A stretch of 64,000 nt of DNA from a bacterium (GTDB lineage: Bacteria > Vulcanimicrobiota > Vulcanimicrobiia > Vulcanimicrobiales > Vulcanimicrobiaceae), in the NCBI GenBank assembly GCA_021790935.1, contig JAJYFL010000001.1, positions 124,001 through 188,000 on the forward strand, given 5' to 3'. Both the position numbers and the translations under genes were made by a program. Position 1 is the first letter of the stretch, and the number at the start of each line of letters is the position of its first letter. The notes under the pieces are model-generated. The model had not been told where the DNA came from and ran no database searches. It worked only from the letters and a program-made list of their open reading frames with translations. Shown here one piece after another: positions 1-9,141 of this stretch.

Positions 1-841
1 TGCGCATCAAATCTTTTTCGTTCGTATAGCGGATCTCGACTCTCCCGCCCTTACCGCTACGGCGCAGCGCGACGTACGCGCCGAGTTTGATGCGCAGCCT
101 CGACTCGAAATCTTGTTGCTCTGGCGTGAGCGCTGGAGCCCGTGCTGCGGATCTCACCGCCGGCGCGGAGAGGCCCCCCGCGAGCCGCTCGAGCGCACGC
201 ACCGAGAGGCCCTCGTCTGCGGCCCGCCGCGCCAACGTCATGCGATGCTCTTCGGGAGCGGACAAAAGCGCTCGCGCGTGCCCGGCAGTGATGCGCCCGT
301 CGACGAGCATTGCCTTCACCGCCTCCGGCAACGAGAGCAGCCGCAGCGCGTTGGCGATCGCGGGCCGGCTGCGCCCCAGCCGGTGCGCGACCTGCTCTTG
401 CGTGTAGTCGTGCTCGTCGATCAGCTGCACGAAGCCGGCCGCCTCTTCGAGCGGATTGAGATCTTCGCGCTGCAGGTTTTCGACGATCGCAACTTCCAAG
501 CTGTCGCGGTCGTCGCTGCGGCGCACGATCGCCGGAATCCCCGCCATCTGCAGCGCGGCACAGGCGCGCCAGCGACGTTCGCCCGCAACGAGTTCGTAGC
601 CGTCGCCGCGCTCGCGCACGATGATCGGCACGAGCACCCCGTGCTCGGCTATCGACGTTTGCAGATCCGCAAGCGAGGCGCGGTCGAAGTTCTTGCGCGG
701 TTGAAACGGACTGGGCGTGATGCGGTCGACCGCAATCTCGCGTACGCTCGTGCCGCTCGCGGGCTCCGTAGCCTGAACCTGCCCGTCGCCCAGCAGCGCG
801 CCTAGCCCGCGCCCCAGGCCCCGCTTGGCGCGTTCGCTCAT
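1..841 (-). CDS. parB: Chromosome partitioning protein ParB (3' end cut by window edge)
   Basis: ParB binds parS sites near the origin, spreads as a CTP-dependent DNA clamp and works with ParA in chromosome segregation. The frame from the ATG at 841 stays open for 280 codons to the window edge. It shows an RGLGALLGDG start, an N-terminal ParB/Srx domain with the CTP-binding GERRWRA box (residues 87-93), the ENLQRE motif (121-126) and a helix-turn-helix around 146-170 (YTQEQVAHRLGRSRPAI). Near the edge the sequence reads like the usual C-terminal dimerisation tail, so only a few residues are probably missing. The start ATG overlaps the parA stop as ATGA, which indicates coupled translation. 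A matching parS site is present at 6579-6594. Confidence 0.95.
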   Translation of the reverse strand, partial: MSERAKRGLGRGLGALLGDGQVQATEPASGTSVREIAVDRITPSPFQPRKNFDRASLADLQTSIAEHGVLVPIIVRERGDGYELVAGERRWRACAALQMAGIPAIVRRSDDRDSLEVAIVENLQREDLNPLEEAAGFVQLIDEHDYTQEQVAHRLGRSRPAIANALRLLSLPEAVKAMLVDGRITAGHARALLSAPEEHRMTLARRAADEGLSVRALERLAGGLSAPAVRSAARAPALTPEQQDFESRLRIKLGAYVALRRSGKGGRVEIRYTNEKDLMR

Positions 842-1629
842 ACCGGTACCTCCGTCTGCTGCTCGAGCATCTCGCTCGCGAGAGCCATGTACGCCTGTGC
901 GCCGCGCGACTTCAAATCGAAGAGAATGACGGGCTTCCCAAACGACGGAGCCTCCGAGAGGCGCACGTTGCGCGGAATCTGCGTCTTGAACATCTGGCGC
1001 GGAAAGTACGCGTTGAGCTCCTCGAGCACGTCCATCGCGAGTTTCGTGCGGCCGTCGAACATCGTGACCAGCACGCCCGTCACGCGCAGCCGCGGATTGA
1101 GCGCCTCTTGCACCCGGCGCACGACGTTCGTCAGTTGCGAAAGCCCTTCGAGCGCGTAATACTCGGCCTGCACCGGGATGATGACTTCGCGCGTCGCGGT
1201 CAGGGCGTTGATCGTCAAGAGGCCGAGCGAAGGCGGGCAGTCTATCAACACGAAGTCGTAATCGTCTGAGATCGGACCGAGCACGCCTTTGAGGCGGTTC
1301 TCGCGCGAGAGCGCGGAGACCAGCTCGATCTCGGCGCCGGCAAGGTTGATCGTTGCCGGAATGATGTCGAGATTCTCCATCTCGGTGCGGCGAAGCACGT
1401 CCGCGATCGCGCACTGATGCAGCAACAGGTCGTAGACGTCGCGTTTTACCTGGCGCTTGTCGATTCCGAAACCGGTCGTGGTATTTCCCTGCGGGTCCAA
1501 GTCGACAACCAGCACGCGCTTGCCCAAGACGGCAAGCGCCGCACCGAGATTCACGGTCGTCGTGCTCTTGCCGACGCCGCCTTTCTGATTGACGAGCGCG
1601 ATGATCCGCGACAGTTGCGAGTCCCCCAT
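838..1629 (-). CDS. parA: Chromosome partitioning ATPase ParA/Soj
   Basis: ParA is a 263-residue P-loop ATPase that forms nucleoid-bound dimers and moves ParB-parS complexes; Soj proteins also influence DnaA. The deviant Walker A box KGGVGKST is at residues 16-23, followed by the Walker A' DLDPQGN and the Walker B region FVLIDCPPSLG. The ATG at 1629 has an AGGAG ribosome site about 10 bases upstream. The frame is open further upstream, but that extension has no family resemblance and lies inside the cca 3' end. The gene overlaps parB by four bases and follows cca closely, so cca-parA-parB may be one transcript. The length is normal for chromosomal ParA. Confidence 0.96.
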   Translation of the reverse strand: MGDSQLSRIIALVNQKGGVGKSTTTVNLGAALAVLGKRVLVVDLDPQGNTTTGFGIDKRQVKRDVYDLLLHQCAIADVLRRTEMENLDIIPATINLAGAEIELVSALSRENRLKGVLGPISDDYDFVLIDCPPSLGLLTINALTATREVIIPVQAEYYALEGLSQLTNVVRRVQEALNPRLRVTGVLVTMFDGRTKLAMDVLEELNAYFPRQMFKTQIPRNVRLSEAPSFGKPVILFDLKSRGAQAYMALASEMLEQQTEVPV

Positions 1630-1684
1630 GGGATACAAAGCGCTCCTACGACCGCCTTTCGAGATGCTCGGCCGTTCGGCCAGC

Positions 1685-3079
1685 TCACGCTGAAAGGGTG
1701 TCGAGATACCGCTCGAGGAGCGTCCGAAGCGACTCCGGCTCGTTACGCTCGGGCTGCTCCGTAACCTGCTCGAACAAGTGCGCCAGCGCCTCGCCCACGC
1801 GCCGGTCGCCGCGGAATCCCGGCTCCGCCAGACCCCTGCGCACCATCGCTTCGACGACTGCGGCACCGTCGATCCGCAGATCGGCGATCGAAAACGCCGG
1901 CTTGCGCTCCACCTCCGACCACGCCAGGCGCTCGAAACGTTCGTTGAAGCCGTCGCGCTTGGGGAGGCCGCTGCCCACGATATCGGCGTGGCGCAGCGCG
2001 AACTGGCGCGCCAGATGCGCGGGCCCGACGCGCCTGATGAAGCGCCGCAATGCCGAGCCGCTCTGCTCGGGGTCGGCGACGTACATGTGCTGGCGTACCA
2101 GATGCTCGACCGTCTCTACGATGTCGTTGGCGAACCGCAGCCGCCCGAGCATGCTGCGGACCATCTCGCCGCCCACCACCTCGTGACGATAGAAGTGCGG
2201 TCCGTCCTTCGTGCGCGGCTTCCCCACGTCGTGCAGGAGGGCCGCGAGGCGCAGCGTGAGGTCGCCCGGCGGCACGGCATCGAGCGTCGCCAGGCCGTGG
2301 CGCCATACGTCGTAGGCGTGCCACTCGTTCTGCTCCACCCCCACGCCCTCCACGAGCTCCGGCCAGATCTCGCGCAGCACGCCGGTCTGCAACAGCAGAT
2401 CGAAGCCGGTCGAGGGCGCCGGCGCGCGCGCGAGCAGTTTGGTGAACTCCTCGGCGATGCGCTCGGCCGAGACGCTGCGAACGAGCGGGGCCGCTGCACG
2501 CATCGCTTCGAGGGTCGCCGCTGTCGGGGCGTAGCCGAAGCGAGCCGCGAACTGCGCGGCCCGGAGCATCCGCAGCGGATCCTCTTCGAACGCATGGGGC
2601 GTCAGGATGTCGATGCGGCGCGCGCGGATATCCGCCGCACCACCGTATGGATCGACCAACTCGCCTGACGGGAGCGCGCGGGCGATCGCGTTCATGCGGA
2701 AGTCGCGGCGCGCCAAGTCGTCCTCAAGCGATACCTGCGGCCCGCTCTCGACGGCGAAGTCGCGATGCCCCACGCCGGTCGAGCGCTCGCGCCGCGGCAG
2801 CGCCACGTCGACCGTCGCACCGTCGAGGGTAAGCTTGAGCACCTCGAAGGAGGCGCCGACCAGGTCCACGCGTCCGAGCGCCGCCAACCGCTCGCGCACC
2901 CGCTCGAGCGGCAGGCCGGCGACCAGGTAATCGAGGTCTTTCGCGGGGAGATCGGCGCCCTCGGCCGCGCCGCGCAGATCGTCGCGCACGCGCCCGCCGA
3001 CCGCGTAGAGGCTGCCGGGCGGCAGTGCGGAGGCGATCTTGGCGTCGAGCGGGTGCGGTCGGTACGTCCGGTGCGGCAT
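1685..3079 (-). CDS. cca: CCA tRNA nucleotidyltransferase / poly(A) polymerase family with HD domain
   Basis: This is a 464-residue class II nucleotidyltransferase expected to add or repair the CCA end of tRNAs. The N-terminal domain has the GGRVRDDLRG flexible-loop motif (about residues 28-37), the catalytic carboxylates in KDLDYLV, and LARRDFRMNAIA, the RRDF.MNA signature. A C-terminal HD phosphohydrolase domain carries LLHDVGKP and downstream His residues (YRHE, RQHM). The ATG at 3079 was chosen because it begins the family-like region; the open frame upstream runs into the divergent gene's signal-peptide region. Only 40 bases separate it from the divergent gene at 3120. CCA-adding versus A-adding specificity cannot be settled from the sequence alone. 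Confidence 0.88.
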   Translation of the reverse strand: MPHRTYRPHPLDAKIASALPPGSLYAVGGRVRDDLRGAAEGADLPAKDLDYLVAGLPLERVRERLAALGRVDLVGASFEVLKLTLDGATVDVALPRRERSTGVGHRDFAVESGPQVSLEDDLARRDFRMNAIARALPSGELVDPYGGAADIRARRIDILTPHAFEEDPLRMLRAAQFAARFGYAPTAATLEAMRAAAPLVRSVSAERIAEEFTKLLARAPAPSTGFDLLLQTGVLREIWPELVEGVGVEQNEWHAYDVWRHGLATLDAVPPGDLTLRLAALLHDVGKPRTKDGPHFYRHEVVGGEMVRSMLGRLRFANDIVETVEHLVRQHMYVADPEQSGSALRRFIRRVGPAHLARQFALRHADIVGSGLPKRDGFNERFERLAWSEVERKPAFSIADLRIDGAAVVEAMVRRGLAEPGFRGDRRVGEALAHLFEQVTEQPERNEPESLRTLLERYLDTLSA

Positions 3080-3119
3080 GCGGGAAACTTTCTTCTCGAC
3101 TCGGCGTATGTGGAGAGCG

Positions 3120-5264
3120 ATGCTCTCACGCGTCTTTCCTCGTCTCCTTGCGCTTGCGCTGGCTTTCACCTTGGGAACGGTCGCCGCGCCGGCGGCCGCG
3201 TCCGTCGACAGCTCGCAGCACTTCGCGGCCGTCAAGACCGCGACACCCCCGCCCCTGGATGCCTCGCTCCCCGCCGCGGCTTGGCGCAAGGCGCTCGTCG
3301 CCACCGGGTTTTTCGATTTCACCACGCGCGAACCCGCCAAATACGCGACGACCGCCTATCTGCTCTACGACGACGTTAATCTCTACGTCGGCTTTCACTG
3401 CGTGCAAACCGGTACGCCGATCACGGCCGCTCAAACCGTCAACAACGCCGGCGTGGGCAGCGACGATCACGTCGCGATTTCACTCGACACCTCCGGGAAC
3501 GGATCGCGCGTCTACTCGTTCAAGGTCACGCCCAAAGGCATCCACGACGAATACTCCAGCGAAGACTCGCGCTACGCTCCGCCGTGGCAATCCGTAGGCA
3601 AGATCTTTCCGAACGGCGACTATAACGTGATGATGGTGATCCCGCTCGCGGATTTGCGCGCGCAGGGCAGCGCCGTCGCGCATTGGCGCGTGAACTTCGT
3701 GCGCTCTATCGCAGCGACCAACGAAGAATACACGTGGGCGTACGATCCGACCATGAACGACGTGGGCGCGTCGCAATTTTGGCCGTGGCTCGACGGCCTG
3801 CAGTTAGCCGCGCACGCGACGCAACCGCAGCCGCGCGCCGACGTCTACGCGCTCGCGAGCGCCGGTTCCGACCGCCGGCAATTTCAGAACGGCATCGGTA
3901 ACTTCGAGCAGACGAATCCGCGCGCGATCGGCCTCGACGCCACGTACCCGTTCACCAATACGCTCGCGCTGGTCGGGACGCTCAATCCTGACTTCTCGAA
4001 TATCGAACAGGACCAAACGACGATCGCCCCGCAAGAGTTTCAGCGCAACTACCAGGAATACCGCCCGTTCTTTTCCGAGGGATCGCATTTCATCAACGCT
4101 CTGCCGGGGATTAATATTAACGGTTACGAGACGCTGTTTTACACGCCTTCGATCGGCATCTTCAACCGCGGTTTGAAGCTCGAGGGCACGACCGGTAACA
4201 ACTCTATCGGCGCGCTCAACGTCTCCGGTTCGGGGTTTGACGATACCGCGTTGGGTTACAACTACACGCCTCCGAATAATGCGTTCGGCGTCTCGTTCGA
4301 AGACGTGCTCGCCAACCACACGGGCCTGCGCGACAACACTGAGGGTTTCGCGCTGGACCAGCGCAACGTGCATAGCGGGGAGCTCTCGATCGTGCGTTTC
4401 GAACAGGAGACTGGCACGAACGTCACCGCGCCGGGTGCGGCGCAATCGCTCGAGTTTGGGGCCGGCCTGCAGAGCGCGCGGCAATCAGCGTTTCTGGTCT
4501 ATAAGGACCTCGGCCCAGCGTTCGCGCCGGTCGACGGCTACACGCAGAGCAACGACATCGCCGGTCCGCAGCTGTTTTGGCAATACAACGGCGTCGGCCC
4601 GCACCGTGGCGGCGTGCAGTCCTACCAAGTGTTCCTGGTCGGAGACCGGTATTCGGACCGCAGCGGCGCCGTGCACCAGGCCGACGTGGACGCCAACGTC
4701 GACGTGACTCTGAGGAGTCTGCTTTCGTTCAACTATGGCACGGGTACGAGCGAGCTGCGCCTGTACGGCACTCCCTATCCGGTCTACGCTAATCCGCAAC
4801 AGCTCACATACAACCAGCAGTCGCTGGGCGTCGGGTACAAAGACGGTACGCCGAACCACGTAGATGCGTCGTATTCGTGGGGACCCTTCGGCGGCTCGTA
4901 CCTTCAACAGATCGACGCGTCGACGACGCGGCAATTCGGGGCCTACGGCATCTCGCTCGAGTTCGCGGGGAGCATCGAACACGCGTCAGCAGGCGCGCTG
5001 CCACGCTCGAACTCACAGTGGCTGCGCAGCGCTTCACTCAGCCGGTCGTTCGGGCGAGACGCCCTGCTGGCCATCGGCATCCGTTCGATCAACGGCACCG
5101 GCGGTTTCGCGGTTCCGGCAACCAACCTTGCGATCTCTTACCACCAACGCCTTCGCAACCAAGACGAACTCTACATCGACTACGGAACGCCGGCCGCGTA
5201 CCAGACGCTGCACCGGCTTCTCGTCAAGATCGTCTTCCACGTCGGGGGCGGCACCGGAACGTGA
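3120..5264 (+). CDS. DUF5916-type outer-membrane protein with N-terminal sugar-binding-like domain
   Basis: This predicted exported protein has about 714 residues. A signal peptide (LLALALAFTLGTVAAPAAAS) is followed by a CBM9/DOMON-like beta domain (about residues 40-230) and a long, aromatic-rich beta-barrel-like region. The junction carries the hallmark of the DUF5916 family: NPDFSNIEQDQ, then QEFQRNYQEYRPFFSEGSHF. Members sit in the outer membrane and their substrates are mostly unknown. The ATG at 3120 has a GGAG ribosome site five bases away; an ATG at 3108 is in frame but lacks one. It is transcribed divergently from cca, and nothing nearby suggests a substrate. Confidence 0.82.
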   Translation: MLSRVFPRLLALALAFTLGTVAAPAAASVDSSQHFAAVKTATPPPLDASLPAAAWRKALVATGFFDFTTREPAKYATTAYLLYDDVNLYVGFHCVQTGTPITAAQTVNNAGVGSDDHVAISLDTSGNGSRVYSFKVTPKGIHDEYSSEDSRYAPPWQSVGKIFPNGDYNVMMVIPLADLRAQGSAVAHWRVNFVRSIAATNEEYTWAYDPTMNDVGASQFWPWLDGLQLAAHATQPQPRADVYALASAGSDRRQFQNGIGNFEQTNPRAIGLDATYPFTNTLALVGTLNPDFSNIEQDQTTIAPQEFQRNYQEYRPFFSEGSHFINALPGININGYETLFYTPSIGIFNRGLKLEGTTGNNSIGALNVSGSGFDDTALGYNYTPPNNAFGVSFEDVLANHTGLRDNTEGFALDQRNVHSGELSIVRFEQETGTNVTAPGAAQSLEFGAGLQSARQSAFLVYKDLGPAFAPVDGYTQSNDIAGPQLFWQYNGVGPHRGGVQSYQVFLVGDRYSDRSGAVHQADVDANVDVTLRSLLSFNYGTGTSELRLYGTPYPVYANPQQLTYNQQSLGVGYKDGTPNHVDASYSWGPFGGSYLQQIDASTTRQFGAYGISLEFAGSIEHASAGALPRSNSQWLRSASLSRSFGRDALLAIGIRSINGTGGFAVPATNLAISYHQRLRNQDELYIDYGTPAAYQTLHRLLVKIVFHVGGGTGT

Positions 5265-5266
5265 GG

Positions 5267-5389
5267 TTAGCGCATTCTCATGGCGAGCAGCACCGAGGCG
5301 AGCACCGATAGGGACGCCACGGTGAACGCCAAGTGCCTCGCCCAAGGAGGCATGATCGGCTTGCGCGGCGGTTCGAAGGTTGAGTACAT
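5267..5389 (-). CDS. Possible 40-residue single-pass membrane protein
   Basis: The frame from the ATG at 5389 encodes a short Pro/Arg-rich N-terminus (MYSTFEPPRKP), one hydrophobic stretch (AFTVASLSVLASVLLAM) and a basic end (RMR). This is the layout of a small inner-membrane protein. It fills the convergent gap after the DUF5916 gene, and TACAAT lies upstream on the same strand as a possible -10. No convincing Shine-Dalgarno site is visible and no family was recognised, so it could be a chance frame. Confidence 0.35.
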   Translation of the reverse strand: MYSTFEPPRKPIMPPWARHLAFTVASLSVLASVLLAMRMR

Positions 5390-5479
5390 AGGCTGAACGT
5401 TTTCGTTCCCATTGTAGCGGGACGCGTAACGGAAGGCGTACCGGCATGGTCATAACCGCCGCCGTGGAAGAACGCGCGT

Positions 5480-6184
5480 ATGATTCGTATCGGCTTGAGT
5501 TATCGCGGTTCCGATTCCTACGAAGGATACAGCGCAGCATTGAAGCGAGCGGCCGCCGCTCGCAACATTCCGGTGGAGGTCGTTTGGCTCGGCGGCACGG
5601 AGCAGGCGCCGCTGCCGGCCGAAACGGTCGACGCCGTCTGTTTCACCGGCGGCGCGGACGTCGAGCCGAGTCGTTACGGCGCCGTCGACGTAGCAAACTG
5701 TTGCGAGATCGATTCGCTTCGCGACGCGATCGAATGGCGGATGCTCGAAGCGGCGACGCGCCTATCGATGCCGGTGCTCGGCATCTGCCGCGGCATGCAG
5801 ATCCTCAACGTCTTTCATGGCGGCACGCTCCTTCCCGATCTTCGCGATCGGAATGCGACGCACCGCGGCTCGCCGGACAAGATTCACGGCCTTCGTCTCG
5901 CAGACGACTCGCTGCTCGCGCCTCCCGCGAGCATGGCGGGTGAACGCAACGTCAACAGTTCGCATCACCAGGCCGTCGATAGGCTGGCAGAGCCGTTTCG
6001 GGCGACCGCTCACGCGCCCGATGGCACGATCGAGGCCTTCGAGTGGCGCCGCCCCGCCGGCAAGCCCTTCTTGCTAGCGGTCCAATGGCATCCCGAGCGG
6101 CTTCCGCACGACTCCTGGTTCGCGCAGGCTCCGTTCGGGCTCTTCATCGCATCCGCCGCCGCCCGCGTTCCCGCCTCACCCTGA
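5480..6184 (+). CDS. Class I glutamine amidotransferase-like hydrolase (peptidase C26 / PuuD-like)
   Basis: This 234-residue protein resembles gamma-glutamyl-GABA hydrolases, cytoplasmic enzymes that release glutamate from gamma-glutamyl amides. The nucleophile elbow GICRGMQ gives Cys103, and the rest of the triad is His204 and Glu206 in QWHPE. FTGGADVEPSRYG and SSHHQAVDRLA match the oxyanion and substrate regions of the C26 family. The ATG at 5480 begins directly with the family start MIRIGLSYR; the ribosome site is weak. It is a single gene between convergent or divergent neighbours, so the true substrate cannot be inferred from context. Confidence 0.85.
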   Translation: MIRIGLSYRGSDSYEGYSAALKRAAAARNIPVEVVWLGGTEQAPLPAETVDAVCFTGGADVEPSRYGAVDVANCCEIDSLRDAIEWRMLEAATRLSMPVLGICRGMQILNVFHGGTLLPDLRDRNATHRGSPDKIHGLRLADDSLLAPPASMAGERNVNSSHHQAVDRLAEPFRATAHAPDGTIEAFEWRRPAGKPFLLAVQWHPERLPHDSWFAQAPFGLFIASAAARVPASP

Positions 6185-6217
6185 GCCATAGTGCGCGTCA
6201 CGCGAACCCGCAATCTG

Positions 6218-6544
6218 TCAACGCGACTGGTTCGCCGCAGCCACCGTGACGTGCAGGCTCCCCGTCGTGCCTGGGCCCTTCGTTACGACGATCTCCACGT
6301 TATGGCCGAGACGGCAGAGCACGTCTATCAGGCGATCGGTCGAGAACCCCGAGTCCCTAATGTTTACGATGCGCGAGAGTTCGGGCTGCTTGAGGGCCGC
6401 CAGCATGGCGGCCTCCTGCTGGCGCAGACCCCGGCTCCGTACGTCGGAGGCGATTGCCGCCATGAGATGCCCTTTCAGTGAGAGCGCCCCGGCGGCCGGC
6501 ATTACCGGGGCCGGGCTCACGCTTGCGTTCGGTTCTTCCAACAT
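6218..6544 (-). CDS. Orphan XRE-family (HigA-like) DNA-binding protein
   Basis: This 108-residue protein has a disordered N-terminus followed by a helix-turn-helix of the HTH_37/HigA2 type (residues 24-86): KGHLMAAIASDVRSRGLRQQ, then SRIVNIRDSGFSTDRLIDVLCRLGHNVEI in two stretches. Such proteins are usually the antitoxin half of HigBA-type modules, but no toxin frame is adjacent; the neighbours are rsmG and the amidotransferase. A TATACT hexamer six bases before the ATG could make the mRNA leaderless. An upstream in-frame ATG at 6595 would place the parS site inside the gene. A domesticated regulator near the origin is the simplest reading. Confidence 0.7.
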   Translation of the reverse strand: MLEEPNASVSPAPVMPAAGALSLKGHLMAAIASDVRSRGLRQQEAAMLAALKQPELSRIVNIRDSGFSTDRLIDVLCRLGHNVEIVVTKGPGTTGSLHVTVAAANQSR

Positions 6545-6550
6545 GAACCC

Positions 6551-6556
6551 AGTATA
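6551..6556 (-). promoter_or_regulatory. Candidate -10 box of the HigA-like gene
   Basis: On the minus strand TATACT ends six bases before the ATG at 6544, in an AT-rich stretch that stands out from the GC-rich surroundings. Transcription would then begin at or next to the start codon, giving a leaderless message. No good -35 hexamer is visible. Confidence 0.4.
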
Positions 6557-6578
6557 ACATAATAGATATATCCCGATT

Positions 6579-6594
6579 GGTTTCACGTGAAACA
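6579..6594. promoter_or_regulatory. parS centromere-like site
   Basis: GGTTTCACGTGAAACA matches the bacterial parS consensus TGTTTCACGTGAAACA at 15 of 16 positions and is palindromic over its core. With parB and parA 5 kb away and oriC about 10 kb away, this is a very probable ParB loading site. It lies just upstream of the HigA-like gene. I saw no second copy of this quality in the window. Confidence 0.92.
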
Positions 6595-6699
6595 TCGAGG
6601 CCGCGTTGCTGGAGCGCCCCAAAAAAAGCAGGCGCCATAGCACGCGCGGCCGCCATAAAGGGCCAACGATCCGCTCCTGACAGAAAGCGATGCCAGCCG

Positions 6700-7383
6700 T
6701 CACGACCTGCATAGCGGGCGTTTGCTCGGGATCCCCGTCCGGCGCGGGAAGCGCGGGGGTGTGGGCCCCGTCTTGCGGAGGAGCGCGATGCAGCGCCCTC
6801 CGAGGTCGATCACCCGCTCGAGCTCGGCTGCGAGGACAAGGGCGGTATCGCCCAGTGCGTCGCGCTCCTTTGCGGTCATGGCGCCGCACTGAAGGAGCGC
6901 CACGCCGCCCGGCGCGATAAACGGGAGCAGGAGTTCGGCCGAGGCCGGCGCCCCGGCGACGGCCCGAATCGTGCCGCTCGCGAAGCGATCGCGATACGCG
7001 GGATCGTGCGCGACGACCTCTGCGCGTCCTCCCACCACCTCACCTGCAAGTTCGAGCCGCCGCAGCGTCTCTTGGAGAAACCGCACCTTCTTCGCGGTCG
7101 CCTCAATGAGCGTGACGCCGAGGCCGGCTGCAATCGCCAGCGGGATTGCCGGGAGGCCACCGCCCGAGCCGACGTCGACCAGAGGATCGACGACGAACGG
7201 CTCGAGGGTGAGGCTGTCGAGAATATGCGGAGCGAGCGCCTCGGGGGTCTTTGCGCCCGTTAGATTCGAGCGCCGGTTCCCTTCGAGGAGCATCCCGCCG
7301 TAGGCGGCTAGCCGCCCCGCAATCGGCGCCTCCAGATTCGCTGCCAACAGCAGGCGTTCCAGTGCGCAACGCTCCTCGTTCAT
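6700..7383 (-). CDS. rsmG: 16S rRNA (guanine-N7) methyltransferase RsmG (GidB)
   Basis: RsmG methylates G527 of 16S rRNA using S-adenosylmethionine. The 227-residue product has NRRSNLTGAKTPEA, the SAM-binding motif VDVGSGGGLPAIPLAI, the LIEATAKKVRFLQ segment and the usual Pro/Arg-rich tail ending RTGIPSKRPL. The ATG at 7383 has an excellent GGAAAGGAT ribosome site; the longer open frame lacks one. It belongs to the conserved origin-proximal set with mnmG and mnmE but is separated from mnmG here by an amidase gene on the other strand. Confidence 0.95.
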   Translation of the reverse strand: MNEERCALERLLLAANLEAPIAGRLAAYGGMLLEGNRRSNLTGAKTPEALAPHILDSLTLEPFVVDPLVDVGSGGGLPAIPLAIAAGLGVTLIEATAKKVRFLQETLRRLELAGEVVGGRAEVVAHDPAYRDRFASGTIRAVAGAPASAELLLPFIAPGGVALLQCGAMTAKERDALGDTALVLAAELERVIDLGGRCIALLRKTGPTPPRFPRRTGIPSKRPLCRS

Positions 7384-7622
7384 CCGCGTATCCTTTCCAC
7401 GTGCGCTAAGGCCGGGCGAGACTCGGCGATCTCTAATGCGGACCGCCAAGCGGATTGTGCGTTCGTAAGGCCGGCCCGAACACGCGTGGCCCTCTCATGG
7501 CTCTTCGGTTTCATTCCTCATTCCAAAAGCATCGGCATTGGACCGGCTTGACGGCAACGGAGCTCCTGCGGGGGGGTTTTGGCGCGCGGATGCGTACAAG
7601 GCTCGTGCGGATGGGAGGAAGC

Positions 7623-9113
7623 ATGGCTGAGTTCACTGAGTACGAGCGCTTCGACGCAATCGGGTTATCGCAGCTCGTTCGGGATCGGCAGGTTACGGCC
7701 TCGGAACTCCTCGAGGCGGCGATCCAGCGCGCGGAGACGGTGAATCCCCGGCTCAATGGGCTGGTCGCCCGGCGGTATGAAGCCGCGCGTCAGGACGCCG
7801 CCTCCGGTCTGCCCGAAGGGCCCTTTCAAGGCGTGCCGTTTCTCGTTAAAGATCTGGGGCCGGAGCTCGCCGGGACGCCCATGACGATGGGAAGCCGGTA
7901 CTTCCGTGCCTACGTCCCAGCCGCCGACCATCCGTTCGTCAAAAGCGTGAAGGCTGCCGGCCTCAACATCTTCGGCAAGACGAACACGCCCGAGTTCGGA
8001 TCGATGCCCTACACCGAGCCGGCGTTGTTCGGGCCATGCCGCAATCCATGGGATACCGCGCGCACGCCGGGTGGTTCGAGCGGCGGAAGCGCCGCATTGG
8101 TCGCGGCCGGGGTGGTCCCGATGGCGCACGCGAGCGATACGGGCGGATCGATCCGCATCCCAGCGAGTTGCGTCGGGCTCTTCGGCATGAAGCCGACCCG
8201 GGCTCGGATGCCGACGTCGGGCGGTACGATTGGCGACGCGAACGTGGACCTTTGCGTCTCGCGGAGCGTGCGCGATAGCGCGCTCTTGCTCGACTGCGTG
8301 GCGCAGGAGCGCGGCGCGCTCTATCAGGCCCCGCCCACCGATGGCAGCTTCCTCGCATGCACGAAGCGCGATCCCGGGCGGTTGCGGGTTGCGGTCGTGC
8401 GCGGGCCGATGCTTGGGCACGGGGTCGATCCCGAGGTCAGCAAGGCCCTCGATGCCGCTGCGGCGCTCTGCGAGTCGCTCGGCCACGATGTGGCCATCGA
8501 CGAGCCGCAAGGCATCGATTATTCGGCCATGTCGTATGCGCTGCTCATGCTGTTCGCAAGCCAAATCGGCTGGCATCTCGGCGCCGGAAACCCGCTCGCC
8601 GGAAAGCCGCTGCGAAGCGGCGATCTCGAACCGGCAACCCTCGCCTTGCTGATGATTGCCCGCCTTCTTAGCGCCGACGAGCTGACCACGGCCGTTGCGA
8701 ATCAGCGTTTGCTCGCAGGCGTATTCGATGCGTTCATGCAGCGATACGACGTGCTCCTCATGCCGACGTTGGCCGCTCCACCGGTTCGAATCGGCGAACT
8801 TGCGCTCACGAAAAAGGAAACCATGCAGATCGCCGTTCTCGCGCGGCTGCGCTCGAGGGCGTTGATTCGCAAAGCCGCGCGCGATATCGCATCGCGGATG
8901 TTCGACTGGTTGCCGTATACGCCCGTGTTCAATCTCACCGGCCAACCGGCGATGACGCTTCCACTCCATACGAGCGCCGGTGGACTACCGGTCGGCGTAC
9001 AGTTTGCCGCTCGTCTGGGCGAGGAGGGGCGGCTTTTCTCGCTCGCCGCGCAGATCGAATCGGCCGCCCCGTGGGCCGGCCGCCGCCCGCCGAGTGGTGC
9101 GGCGCTCGGCTGA
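7623..9113 (+). CDS. Amidase-signature family amidase
   Basis: This 496-residue cytoplasmic hydrolase of the amidase-signature superfamily has a Ser-cisSer-Lys catalytic triad: Lys76 in FLVKDLG, the cis-Ser in [11 protein letters not shown] (152/153) and nucleophile Ser176 in [11 protein letters not shown]. The C-terminal [13 protein letters not shown] and [10 protein letters not shown] motifs are also typical. It is not a convincing GatA, because no gatC or gatB is nearby. The ATG at 7623 follows a strong GGGAGGAA site. The gene is monocistronic on the strand opposite to rsmG and mnmG, and its substrate is unknown. Confidence 0.9.
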   Translation: MAEFTEYERFDAIGLSQLVRDRQVTASELLEAAIQRAETVNPRLNGLVARRYEAARQDAASGLPEGPFQGVPFLVKDLGPELAGTPMTMGSRYFRAYVPAADHPFVKSVKAAGLNIFGKTNTPEFGSMPYTEPALFGPCRNPWDTARTPGGSSGGSAALVAAGVVPMAHASDTGGSIRIPASCVGLFGMKPTRARMPTSGGTIGDANVDLCVSRSVRDSALLLDCVAQERGALYQAPPTDGSFLACTKRDPGRLRVAVVRGPMLGHGVDPEVSKALDAAAALCESLGHDVAIDEPQGIDYSAMSYALLMLFASQIGWHLGAGNPLAGKPLRSGDLEPATLALLMIARLLSADELTTAVANQRLLAGVFDAFMQRYDVLLMPTLAAPPVRIGELALTKKETMQIAVLARLRSRALIRKAARDIASRMFDWLPYTPVFNLTGQPAMTLPLHTSAGGLPVGVQFAARLGEEGRLFSLAAQIESAAPWAGRRPPSGAALG

Positions 9114-9141
9114 AATACGGCCAACGCCGCGTCGTCGCCGA

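Noticed and set aside
7665-8969. Long antisense open frame (434 codons) on the minus strand inside the amidase gene
   Set aside because: High GC produces long shadow frames. The plus-strand amidase has full catalytic motifs and a ribosome site; the antisense product has no recognisable domain and is Arg/His/Glu rich, typical of shadow frames.
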